Shown: positions 17,381 to 25,208 of the stretch, one piece after another
How positions within the stretch are numbered: position 1 is the first letter of the stretch
Layout of the letters: each line of letters begins with the position of its first letter
NCBI RefSeq assembly: GCF_910585425.1
Contig: NZ_CAJUCP010000008.1
Span: 42,556-106,555 of the forward strand
DNA from: an uncultured Acetatifactor sp.
GTDB taxonomy: Bacteria > Bacillota > Clostridia > Lachnospirales > Lachnospiraceae
Reading direction: 5' to 3'
DNA: 64,000 nt
Translations under genes and position numbers: made by a program
The notes under the pieces: generated by a model
What the model saw: only the letters and a program-made list of their open reading frames with translations
Database searches by the model: none
Told to the model about the DNA's origin: nothing

Positions 17381-18379
17381 TCTTTTCATACTGCGTTCCT
17401 TATTCCTCCGGCTCCTGGCCGCTTCCTTTCCCTCGAAGTCCTCATAGGCCTTGACGATCTTCTGCACCAGCGGGTGGCGCACCACGTCCTTGCTGGTCAG
17501 TGTGCAGAAAGCGATGTCGTCTATCCCCCGCAGCACCCTGGCGGCGATGTCCAGCCCTGATTTCGCGTCCGGAGGCAGGTCCTTCTGGGAATCGTCCCCC
17601 GTGACCACCACCTTGGAGCCGAAGCCGATGCGGGTCAGGAACATCTTCATCTGGGCCGGCGTGGTGTTCTGGGCCTCGTCCAGGATGATGTAGGCATTGT
17701 CCAGCGTGCGCCCTCTCATGTAGGCCAGGGGCGCCACCTCTATCAGGCCCTTCTCCATATTTTTGGCAAAGCTCTCCGCCCCCATGATCTGGTACAGGGC
17801 GTCGTACAGGGGCCGCAGGTAGGGATCCACCTTGCTCTGCAGGTCTCCCGGCAGGAACCCCAGCTTCTCCCCGGCCTCGATGGCAGGTCTGGTGAGGATG
17901 ATCCTGCCCACCTCATCGTTCTTGAAGGCCGTTATCGCCATGGCCATGGCCAGATAGGTCTTCCCCGTTCCGGCCGGGCCTATGCCGAATACCAGCATAT
18001 TCTTCCGGATAGCGTCCACATATGCCTTCTGCCCAAGCGTCTTCGGCTTGATCGGCTTGCCGTTCACCGTGTGGCAGATGCAGTCCCCGTCTATCTGCGC
18101 CAGCGCCTCCTCTTTCTCTTCCATTCCCAAAGCAATCGCATAATCCACGTTCTGTTCCTCGATTTCGTTTCCCCTGCCGGAAATGATGGCAAGCTGCTCC
18201 AGGACGCCCCTGGCCCGCTTCACCATCTCCTCTTTTCCGGTAATCGTCAGTTGCCCGTTGCGGTCTACGATGGCTACGCCAAAGTCCCGCTCCATCTTCT
18301 TCACGTATGCGTCCTGCATACCGAATATCTTCTGCATATGCGCTGTAGGCATATCCATCCTTACCGTAAATTCATCCAT
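17369..18379 (-). CDS. PhoH-like ATPase
   Basis: 336 residues from the ATG at 18379; a TTG 18 bases upstream is the alternative. A KH-like N-terminal region precedes the ATPase. Walker A is GPAGTGKTYLAMAMA near residue 132, followed by RIILTRPAIEAGEKLGFLPG, the Walker B-type YIILDEAQNTTPAQ and VVTGDDSQKDLP, all typical of PhoH. Its likely role is in RNA handling, because PhoH and YbeY are constantly linked. The start overlaps the yqfD stop by eight bases. The C-terminus ends in a very basic tail, and the stop lies inside a hairpin repeat, which may have changed the native end. Confidence 0.93.
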   Translation of the reverse strand: MDEFTVRMDMPTAHMQKIFGMQDAYVKKMERDFGVAIVDRNGQLTITGKEEMVKRARGVLEQLAIISGRGNEIEEQNVDYAIALGMEEKEEALAQIDGDCICHTVNGKPIKPKTLGQKAYVDAIRKNMLVFGIGPAGTGKTYLAMAMAITAFKNDEVGRIILTRPAIEAGEKLGFLPGDLQSKVDPYLRPLYDALYQIMGAESFAKNMEKGLIEVAPLAYMRGRTLDNAYIILDEAQNTTPAQMKMFLTRIGFGSKVVVTGDDSQKDLPPDAKSGLDIAARVLRGIDDIAFCTLTSKDVVRHPLVQKIVKAYEDFEGKEAARSRRNKERSMKRGAR

Positions 18380-19595
18380 CTGTCCCTGTTTCCCCAACCT
18401 CGATTCTTTCTGTTTCAGCGCTTTTCCCCACAGGCTCCTGCACCAGGAATTCCCCCGTCAGCGCCCATGCTTCGCTGCCTTTTTCTATTCTAACATTTTT
18501 TTCAATAATTTGTACCCCTTTTTCCTCTAATTCTGCAAGAAAATCCATTAATTTTTGATTAAGATGCGCCTTTGCCTCTTCTTCCGTATATTTGTATTCC
18601 ATATTTTGATACTCCCGGTATGTCACGGTGCCCCAGAACACAGGCACCGACAGCTTCTCCAGCATCAGAGGCCTGCTCTCCCTGATCACGCTGTCGTAGA
18701 CAAGGAAGGGACGGTCCTCCGGCATCGCCCAAGACCTTTCCCCCAGCTTTATGTAATGGCTGCTCTTCTCCCGGCCCGTGTACTTTTTCTCGATGTGGTC
18801 GAAGGGCAGGCTGGCGGTGAACGTTGATGCGTGCTCCAGCATGATGTCCGCGTCCGCGTCCACGTAGCTGTACTCCCGCACGGTGGCGTCCTCATTGTAG
18901 ACGGGAACCTTTCCCTCCACCAGCACCGTCCCTTTCTCCACCGTGTCGCCGATCGCCACCTTCGGGACCCCGCTCCTGACGATGATCGACACCACTCTGC
19001 CGTCGTATTCCGCCACCAGATCCGTCCCGGGCGTGTTCTCCCGTTCTTCCGTGCTCATGGGGGCGTCGTTCTCCTTGATGTCTATCAGCAGCTTCGTACC
19101 GTCCAGGCGGGCGGAGGCCCAGGTGATCTGAGGGAACTGCCTGCGTATCTGCTTCTCCAGCTCCTGGATGTCCAGGTCGTCCCGCCGCATGCCGATCCGC
19201 ACTTGGTTCTCCTTCAGGAAGTTCTGGAACACATCATCGGTGATTTGATAGTTTCCGCTCAGGTGGATGTCCCAGATGAACAGAGAGGACAGCATCCAGA
19301 AAGCGACGGTCAGAACCAGCCCCAGGACGAACATCTTGCGCTTCAGAAGCCCGGGCAGAAAAAAGGGCAGTCCATATCTTTCCAGTATGGCTACCCTTGT
19401 CCCTGTCTTTTTTGCGATAGGCCTTATCTCCCAGAATCCCTTCAGGGTGATGTTCATATAGTAGACATCGCCCTCCCTGACGATGTCCCACAGCAGTATG
19501 CCCTTATTGCTGCACAGGTTCATGAACCGCTCCGGGGAGAAGCCCCAGACGCGGACGCGCAGATATCCCTTCATATATTTCAGAAATCTAATCAT
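18372..19595 (-). CDS. yqfD: sporulation protein YqfD
   Basis: 407 residues from the ATG at 19595 (GGAAAGGAACAGG upstream). The N-terminal domain (GFSPERFMNLCSNKGILLWD) is followed by one membrane helix near residues 90-112, then a large extracytoplasmic part with FLKENQVRIGMRRDDLDIQELEKQIR, a POTRA-like region. YqfD belongs to the sigma-E regulon in Bacillus and is needed for efficient sporulation. The gene lies between yqfC and phoH in the conserved order, with the phoH start overlapping its stop. Confidence 0.93.
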   Translation of the reverse strand: MIRFLKYMKGYLRVRVWGFSPERFMNLCSNKGILLWDIVREGDVYYMNITLKGFWEIRPIAKKTGTRVAILERYGLPFFLPGLLKRKMFVLGLVLTVAFWMLSSLFIWDIHLSGNYQITDDVFQNFLKENQVRIGMRRDDLDIQELEKQIRRQFPQITWASARLDGTKLLIDIKENDAPMSTEERENTPGTDLVAEYDGRVVSIIVRSGVPKVAIGDTVEKGTVLVEGKVPVYNEDATVREYSYVDADADIMLEHASTFTASLPFDHIEKKYTGREKSSHYIKLGERSWAMPEDRPFLVYDSVIRESRPLMLEKLSVPVFWGTVTYREYQNMEYKYTEEEAKAHLNQKLMDFLAELEEKGVQIIEKNVRIEKGSEAWALTGEFLVQEPVGKSAETERIEVGETGTDG

Positions 19596-19687
19596 GGCCT
19601 GTTCCTTTCCGATTCCGCAATCGCTCTCCGGTTTGCCGCGCTCTATACGCATGCGCCGGAAGCCCATTCCGCTTCCGGCACATTCCC

Positions 19688-19981
19688 TCACAGATACCTG
19701 ACACAGCTGATGCATCCGCTGATCTTCATGTCCTCATTGGTGTAATAATCGATGGAAAGCCTGGCCCCCTCAAAGCAGACCTGACAGGTCCTGCCCTGAA
19801 GCAGTATATGGCTCTCCGTATACTCCAAAAGCCCCCTGTAATTCTCGATCCATGCCTCCCGGTTGCCCGTCAGCGTCACCTTCATGGCGCCCATGCAGAT
19901 GTCCTTGGGGAACCGCAGGGAGTCGATCAGGGATTCCTTTCTCTCCTCGTTCCTCTGGATGCGGTCATTGTTTCTTCTCAT
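19688..19981 (-). CDS. yqfC: sporulation protein YqfC (YabP family)
   Basis: 97 residues of the YabP/YqfC family. The signature includes RNEERKESLIDSLRFPKDI, KVTLTGNREAWIENYRGLLEY and the tail SIDYYTNEDMKISGCI. It is the first gene of the yqfC-yqfD-phoH-ybeY run. The base run just upstream (GCATAGTT, then about 13 bases, then AATATAAT) could be a mother-cell sigma-E-type promoter. The match is weak and is not listed separately. Confidence 0.9.
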   Translation of the reverse strand: MRRNNDRIQRNEERKESLIDSLRFPKDICMGAMKVTLTGNREAWIENYRGLLEYTESHILLQGRTCQVCFEGARLSIDYYTNEDMKISGCISCVRYL

Positions 19982-20068
19982 ATTCCCATTATATTACCGC
20001 CGCCTTAAAACTATGCCCCCTTTCATCCCGGGCGTCCCCTCATCCGGTCCTGACGTAGGAATGCCGCT

Positions 20069-21373
20069 CTACCGGAGGATGCCCTTGATGAAAGCCGTGC
20101 TCTCCGGGGCCTCTCCGGCAATGGTGCAGGCCCTCAGATAGCGCGCCCGGGCCTGTTCCGCTCTGTCGGCGTCATTGGCGTGTATCACCGCCAGGGGCTC
20201 TCCGGCCTCCACGTAATCTCCCACCTTTTTGTACAGCACCAGCCCCACGGACAGGTCTATCTCGCTCTCCTTGGTCTCCCGGCCCCCGCCTAATATCAGG
20301 GAACAGATTCCCACCTCATCGCAGACGATACGGGACAGATACCCGCTCTCCGGCGCTGCCACAGGCTCCTGGATGGCCGCCTGGGGCAGGAGCTCGGGAT
20401 GGTACACGGCGCTGCCGTCCCCGCCCTGGGCCTCCACGAATTCCGCAAGCTTGCCCAGCGCGCTGCCGTCCGCGATCACAGCCCGCAGCATCCCCTCCGC
20501 CTCCCGGGCGCTTTCCGCCTTTCCGCCTGCCATCAGCATCTGGCTCCCCAATGTCAGGCACAGCTCCAGGAAGTCCTCGGGGCCGTTTCCCCTCAGGGTC
20601 TCGATGGCCTCCCTGACCTCCAGGGCGTTCCCCACCGCAAAGCCCAGGGGCTGGTCCATGTCGGAGATCACCGCAACGGTCCTGCGCCCGGCGTTCTTTC
20701 CGATCTTCACCATCTCCTCCGCCAGGGCTTTTGCCTCCGCCTCCTGCTTCATGAACGCGCCGCTGCCCGTCTTCACGTCCAGCACGATGGCATCCGCCCC
20801 GGCGGCCAGCTTCTTGCTCATGATGGAGCTGGCGATCAGGGACAGATTGTCCACAGTGGCCGTCACGTCCCGCAGGGCGTAGAGCTTCTTGTCCGCGGGG
20901 GCCAGGTCGGCGGTCTGCCCCATGATGGCGATGCCGATCCGGTTCACGTTATCAATGAAGCGCTCCGTGGTGAGGGCCGTGGTGAAGCCCGGGAAGCTCT
21001 CCAGCTTGTCGATGGTGCCGCCGGTATGGCCCAGCCCCCTGCCGCTCATCTTCGCCACGGGGATGCCGCAGGCGGCCACCATGGGAGCCAGGGCCAGGGA
21101 TGTCTTGTCGCCCACGCCTCCCGTGCTGTGCTTATCCACCTTTACGCCCCTGATGCCGGACAGGTCCAGCCTGTCGCCGCTGTCCGCCATGGCCATGGTC
21201 AGGGCCAGGGTCTCGGCCTCTGTCATCTTCCGGAAGTAGATCGCCATCATCAGGGCGGACACCTGATAGTCCGGAATCTCGCCCTTCGTGTAGCCCTCGA
21301 TAAAGAAGTCTATCTCTTCCTTTGAGAGCTCGCCGCCGTTCCTTTTTTTCATGATGATATCGTACATTCTCAT
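20069..21373 (-). CDS. pdp: pyrimidine-nucleoside phosphorylase
   Basis: 434 residues. The enzyme phosphorolyses uridine, thymidine and deoxyuridine to free base and (deoxy)ribose-1-phosphate. Family marks are VDKHSTGGVGDKTSL, KMSGRGLGHTGGTIDKLES, the lysine-rich LDVKTGSGAFM, and the C-terminal all-beta domain near GLVLYKKVGDYVEAGEPLAVIHAND. GGAGG lies seven bases upstream of the start. The substrate split between thymidine phosphorylase (deoA) and the broader pyrimidine type cannot be settled by eye. The Firmicute lineage favours the broader type. Confidence 0.92.
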   Translation of the reverse strand: MRMYDIIMKKRNGGELSKEEIDFFIEGYTKGEIPDYQVSALMMAIYFRKMTEAETLALTMAMADSGDRLDLSGIRGVKVDKHSTGGVGDKTSLALAPMVAACGIPVAKMSGRGLGHTGGTIDKLESFPGFTTALTTERFIDNVNRIGIAIMGQTADLAPADKKLYALRDVTATVDNLSLIASSIMSKKLAAGADAIVLDVKTGSGAFMKQEAEAKALAEEMVKIGKNAGRRTVAVISDMDQPLGFAVGNALEVREAIETLRGNGPEDFLELCLTLGSQMLMAGGKAESAREAEGMLRAVIADGSALGKLAEFVEAQGGDGSAVYHPELLPQAAIQEPVAAPESGYLSRIVCDEVGICSLILGGGRETKESEIDLSVGLVLYKKVGDYVEAGEPLAVIHANDADRAEQARARYLRACTIAGEAPESTAFIKGILR

Positions 21374-21395
21374 AGCATCTTGCCTCCTTACACAC

Positions 21396-21569
21396 TTAGG
21401 CCTTCACTAAAATCTTCCATTTCCCGCCAGTGCAAGAGAATATTATTAAAAAATTCTCTAAATCAACTTCCCGTTGACAAGAGAACTTTTTAAAGGATTG
21501 CTCAATTTTGCTTATATCATATTCATCGTTCAAAAGTACGCCTAACGCTATCACCTTGTATGCTTTCAT
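21396..21569 (-). pseudogene. truncated GNAT-type toxin (N-terminal remnant)
   Basis: The frame starts at an ATG overlapping the stop of the upstream small gene (ATGA) and runs for 57 codons. It begins MKAYKVIALGVLL, and SFKKFSCQREVDLENFL matches the N-terminal signature of GNAT acetyltransferase toxins (F-x-C-x3-x-L-x-x-FL). After that it changes to an unrelated tail and stops, so no acetyl-CoA-binding domain remains. The rest of the toxin appears deleted, with pdp now following 23 bases later. The AT-rich composition contrasts with its neighbours and suggests acquired DNA. Confidence 0.6.
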
Positions 21570-21748
21570 CTATTTCCTAACGCCCTTTTCATCTTTTCTC
21601 TCAAATCGGTATCCTGGGCCAAATTGGCTGAATGGGAATGAAAATCTTTACGCAGCGTAGGATGTACTGTTTTCGACATCTCTGATACAAACTCGGCAGC
21701 TTTGTTCGCCCTTACAGAAAATTGTTTGCCAAAAGTAGACGTGGCCAT
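21566..21748 (-). CDS. probable antitoxin partner of a GNAT toxin remnant
   Basis: 60 residues from the ATG at 21748, which has the very strong site GGGAGGAGG seven bases upstream; a further ATG lies at 21772. The protein starts MATSTFGKQFSVRANKAAEF and ends in a basic helix, DLREKMKRALGNR. It resembles small Clostridia proteins usually found directly upstream of acetyltransferase genes, which would make it the antitoxin. That link is from memory and from the ATGA-coupled truncated GNAT frame behind it. No DNA-binding motif is obvious. Confidence 0.55.
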   Translation of the reverse strand: MATSTFGKQFSVRANKAAEFVSEMSKTVHPTLRKDFHSHSANLAQDTDLREKMKRALGNR

Positions 21749-21835
21749 ATTACCTCCTCCCTTCTTTCGCATATATTATGCCCTCTCTTCATGCTTATAG
21801 TACCATATTCATCAAAATAAATCTACATATTTTTT

Positions 21836-21982
21836 TCAGAAATCTGCATTTCCCGTCCGGCTTTCAGAATATGCTCCGTCTCCAGCCTGGCCCACATGCC
21901 GGGCATTGACCGCACCTATTTCTGCAGCATCTTTATGCACCAGATGGGCCATTCTCCCAAGCAGTACATCCAGTCTGTTCAT
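21836..21982 (-). CDS. possible 48-residue small protein, coupled to the GH18 gene
   Basis: The ATG overlaps the stop of the LysM-GH18 gene (ATGA) and has GGAAAGA just before it. The product begins MNRLDVLLGRMAHLVHKDAA and ends with a polar tail. It is not recognised. The coupled start favours translation, but the short length and lack of a known family leave it doubtful; it may be the leftover of a longer gene. Confidence 0.3.
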   Translation of the reverse strand: MNRLDVLLGRMAHLVHKDAAEIGAVNARHVGQAGDGAYSESRTGNADF

Positions 21983-23118
21983 TCTTTCCGGATATAGAAC
22001 CGGTCCCGCAGGAGCAGCCAGTTGGCCCGGAACCACTGCATGATCTGCCAGTAGCCGCAGCCCCGCAGGCCGTACTCCTCCATCAGGGAAAACTTGGCCG
22101 ACAGGCTCCTCACGTCCTCGAACCACACCTCATGGGCGACTCCGTCAGCCGTATATTTGAAATAAGGGCTCTCCGCCACGTTGTCGAAACGGATTTCCGC
22201 TCCCTGCTCTACGGCAATCCGAACGGCCTGCACATTGTTGACGGTGACCGCTTTGGTGACGCCCCTCTCATAGGGCAGGGGCCAGTCGTAGCCGTAGTTG
22301 GGGATGCCCAAGTCTATCTTCGAGGCGGGGATTTCGGTCAGGGCGTACTCCACCACCCTGCGCACCTGGTTGATGGGGGCTACGGCCATGGGTGGGCCGT
22401 AGGTATAACCCCATTCGTAAGTCATCAGCAGCACATAGTCCGCCGCCTCCCCCAGCGCCCGGTAATCCTTCCCCTGGTACAGCAGCCCCTCCTGGTCCGC
22501 GCTTGTCTTTGGGGCAAGGGCCACGGAGGTCTGGTAGCCCTCCTCCCGCATGGCCTCCGCCACCTGCCGCACAAAATCCGAAAAGGCATCCCTGTCTTCG
22601 GCCAGGATGTACTCGAAGTCGATGTCCACGCCCACATACCCCTTCTCCCCCATGGTATCCAGCAGATTGCGGATCAGGTTCGCCGTATACGCCTCATTGT
22701 TCACCACGGAATGTATGAGCCGGTTGTTGAAGTTCCCATCGGGGCCGAAGGGCGTCAGGGTCAGGATAGGCATGGCATCGAAGCGGACGGCCTCCGCGAT
22801 CATCCAGGCATCGTCCCCCAGGTTCGGCGGCAGGAGCGCGCCATCTTCCGTAAATCCGTACGAAAAGACGCGTAATTCCGTCAGGAAGGGCAGCGTCTGT
22901 TCCAGCACCCAGGGGCTGATGAAGGGATAGGCATAGCCGCTGACCGCTGCCGCCCTGTCCGCCTCCCCGGCGTAGCCGTTTACCAAAAGAGCTTGCCCAA
23001 CGGCAAGCTCATACGGATACACCAATTGATTGTCATATATCAGCAGTTCTACATTGGCGTCCAGCGCCCTGGCGATGCTGTCCACGCTGTCCCCGGGTCT
23101 CACCACATAGATTTCCAT
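21979..23118 (-). CDS. LysM-GH18 peptidoglycan hydrolase (SleL/YaaH type)
   Basis: 379 residues. A single N-terminal LysM repeat (IYVVRPGDSVDSIARALDAN, about residues 3-47) is followed by a GH18 barrel. The catalytic motif DxDxE is seen as GVDIDFEYIL near 175, and the downstream LLMTYEWGYTYGPP and IPNYGYDWPLP are typical of spore-germination N-acetylglucosaminidases. SleL usually has two LysM repeats, so one is on the short side. No signal peptide is present, as in other spore-coat or cortex-loaded members. It probably acts on cortex during germination. Confidence 0.9.
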   Translation of the reverse strand: MEIYVVRPGDSVDSIARALDANVELLIYDNQLVYPYELAVGQALLVNGYAGEADRAAAVSGYAYPFISPWVLEQTLPFLTELRVFSYGFTEDGALLPPNLGDDAWMIAEAVRFDAMPILTLTPFGPDGNFNNRLIHSVVNNEAYTANLIRNLLDTMGEKGYVGVDIDFEYILAEDRDAFSDFVRQVAEAMREEGYQTSVALAPKTSADQEGLLYQGKDYRALGEAADYVLLMTYEWGYTYGPPMAVAPINQVRRVVEYALTEIPASKIDLGIPNYGYDWPLPYERGVTKAVTVNNVQAVRIAVEQGAEIRFDNVAESPYFKYTADGVAHEVWFEDVRSLSAKFSLMEEYGLRGCGYWQIMQWFRANWLLLRDRFYIRKE

Positions 23119-23262
23119 ACAGCCTTCCCTCTGAAACCGCCGCTGTCCCGGAATCCGGAAAGCGGCTGCCGTCTTTGCTTATGGTATCTATATTCGTGCG
23201 GCCGTTCTTTTATGTATCCTAATGACGGCTCCGGCGCTCGGTCCATGGCAGAGCTTACAAAG

Positions 23263-23298
23263 AGGGCCTTCGCAGCCGCCGGAAACTGCGAAGGCCCT
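23263..23298. terminator. bidirectional rho-independent terminator
   Basis: The 13-bp perfect stem AGGGCCTTCGCAG / CTGCGAAGGCCCT is followed by TTTT on the plus strand. It lies just downstream of the minus-strand gene ending at 23335. Confidence 0.85.
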
Positions 23299-23334
23299 TT
23301 TACTACCCAAGACAGCGAATGCCCATCTTCCGTA

Positions 23335-24003
23335 CTAACACTTGATCTCCAGATACCCCAGAAGCTTGGACATGTCATACTCCTCCAGCACGCCCAGGTT
23401 GGAGTCATAGTATTTCCCGTCAAAATGCACCAGGTAATGACAGAACCGTCCCATCTTCTCCATCATGATGCAGCACCTGGGCAGCACGGTGTCCCGGCCT
23501 TCCGTATAATTGATGACATCGGCGTGGTCGATTCCGTAATAGTTCAGGGCGGAAATCATCATGCCCATGGTGGCCTGCCACTCCCTGCAGTCCATGACGG
23601 TAATGACCTCCGCTATGGTATTCCCCGCCAGCATGGCCACGCAGGACTGGCCGCAGAGCCCATCCTCCGGCTGGATGATGACATTTATGCTGTCGATCTT
23701 GCGGATGGGATTCTCCACGCTGTAGGGGCTGTTCTGGTCCATGCGGATCAGGGAGCCCGTGATGTGGAGCACGATCTTGTGCGGCACTCCCAGCTCCACG
23801 CTGACGGCATCCTCATCCCCGATATGGATTTCATAATTGCCCTTCTCCTTGGGGAGCAGCTCGCAGTTGATGAGCTTGTTGTCCAAAATCACCTCGCCCT
23901 TGATGACGTCCCTCTGCTTGCAGACCTCCCATACATTAAAGGGAATCTGAATCATATAGCCCTTTTCCTTCTTCTCGACCACTGATTCAAAAAAATACTT
24001 CAT
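23335..24003 (-). CDS. DUF1905 domain fused to a C39-like cysteine-peptidase-fold domain
   Basis: 222 residues. Residues 1-90 match the DUF1905 beta-barrel (YMIQIPFNVWEV, then GNYEIHIG and VELGVPHKIVLHI). The C-terminal half looks like a papain-fold C39-type domain: LCGQSCVAMLAG supplies the candidate nucleophile Cys near 121-125, FCHYLVHFDGKYYDSN the candidate His and Asp near 190-203. Whether it is an active peptidase is unknown. No signal peptide or transporter partner is present, unlike bacteriocin-processing C39 domains. It has a strong terminator downstream and an AraC gene upstream, and may be monocistronic. Confidence 0.65.
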   Translation of the reverse strand: MKYFFESVVEKKEKGYMIQIPFNVWEVCKQRDVIKGEVILDNKLINCELLPKEKGNYEIHIGDEDAVSVELGVPHKIVLHITGSLIRMDQNSPYSVENPIRKIDSINVIIQPEDGLCGQSCVAMLAGNTIAEVITVMDCREWQATMGMMISALNYYGIDHADVINYTEGRDTVLPRCCIMMEKMGRFCHYLVHFDGKYYDSNLGVLEEYDMSKLLGYLEIKC

Positions 24004-24070
24004 CTCTTACCTCCATTTCGTATTTGGTTGAAACATCTTTTCAAAAATTCCAATATCCGACGATTTCCCG

Positions 24071-24952
24071 TCATGCGTCCACCCAGCCGTGCCTGGCCTG
24101 GGAGGGGGAGATCCCGTACCGCTTCTTGAAGAGCTTGCTGAAATGGTACGCGTCGTCATACCCCACCTGGGCCGCCACCTCCTGGATGCTCCCCTCGTAT
24201 CCGCCCTCCAGCAGCTCCTTGGCCTTCTCCAGCCGGATGTTGATCAGATGCCTGATCGGCGCGTTCCCCGTCTCGCTCTTGAAGATCCGCGAGATGTAGA
24301 ACGGGCTCAGGTACATGTTCTCCGCGATCTGATCCAGGGAGATCTTCTCGCTGTAATGGTCCTCGATATAGTTCATGATCTGCTCCACCACGTACTTCTT
24401 GTTGGCGGACTCGAAGGCGCAGCCGGCCGGCCTCTCCATGGGCTCGCACTGCTCCCGGATCACCAGCAGGAGCATCTGCATCAGATAGGCCTTCATCATG
24501 AAGTACCGCCCCTGTCTGCGGACGGCATTCTCCGCCTCCATGGAGGAGCAAATCTTCATAAGGCGCTGCCGCAGTTCCCCCGCGGTATGGAGGACATGCT
24601 GCCCTCCCGGAAGCGGCAGGAAATTGTCCGGGCAGCCCGCTATCCGGATATCCGAAAAGCCCACGAAGAATTCCGTGGACGGCACTTCCGCCTCCGGACA
24701 GCACAGGGACTGATGCTTATCGCCGGAATTGATGATGAGCAAATCCCCCTCCCGCACCGTATAAATCCTGTCCTCAATACGATATTTCCCCTCTCCGGAG
24801 AAAACATACGCAATCTCCAGATGGTCATGGCTCCGGTATTCGGAGGCGTCCATGTCCTTCTGTCTGGTGCCTTTCCATATAAAAAGGAAAGTAGGATCCA
24901 TCTCATCGATGGAAATCTCGCCCGCCTGCTGCTTTTTGGTCTCTACACACAT
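24071..24952 (-). CDS. AraC-family transcriptional regulator
   Basis: 293 residues. The N-terminal cupin domain (HDHLEIAYVFSGEGKY...GDLLIINSGDKHQ) would sense a small ligand, probably a sugar. The C-terminal double helix-turn-helix (about residues 190-290) contains ISLDQIAENMYLSPFYISRIFK and IQEVAAQVGYDDAYHFSKLFKKRYGISPSQ. It is divergent from the ABC exporter pair starting at 25209 and is the obvious candidate regulator of that pair and of itself. A perfect 10-bp palindrome CGAAATTTCG lies at 24976-24985 between its promoter and start. Confidence 0.92.
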   Translation of the reverse strand: MCVETKKQQAGEISIDEMDPTFLFIWKGTRQKDMDASEYRSHDHLEIAYVFSGEGKYRIEDRIYTVREGDLLIINSGDKHQSLCCPEAEVPSTEFFVGFSDIRIAGCPDNFLPLPGGQHVLHTAGELRQRLMKICSSMEAENAVRRQGRYFMMKAYLMQMLLLVIREQCEPMERPAGCAFESANKKYVVEQIMNYIEDHYSEKISLDQIAENMYLSPFYISRIFKSETGNAPIRHLINIRLEKAKELLEGGYEGSIQEVAAQVGYDDAYHFSKLFKKRYGISPSQARHGWVDA

Positions 24953-25017
24953 GTCTTCGTCCTTCTGCCTTTACGCGAAATTTCGTCTACAGATTCCCCC
25001 ATCGATCCTGTTTTCTT

Positions 25018-25046
25018 ATTTTACCCTGTTTGGCTGCAAAAGTAAA
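25018..25046 (-). promoter_or_regulatory. predicted promoter of the AraC gene
   Basis: On the minus strand TTTACT (25046-25041) and TAAAAT (25023-25018) are separated by 17 bases. The shared divergent region also contains TACAAT near 25130 for the ABC operon, without a good -35. Confidence 0.5.
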
Positions 25047-25208
25047 ACCCTTTTTTTATTTCCGGCTACAAAATTTTCCATCAAGGGTGCAAGATACTCC
25101 ATTTCCTTTTGTATCCTAAAAAGTACAATGTACCATAAGCCCGCAAACAATAAATAGGCGGATGGAATGCCAAAAAAACGACACAGGCGTTCCGGGGAGG
25201 ATTTGCAT

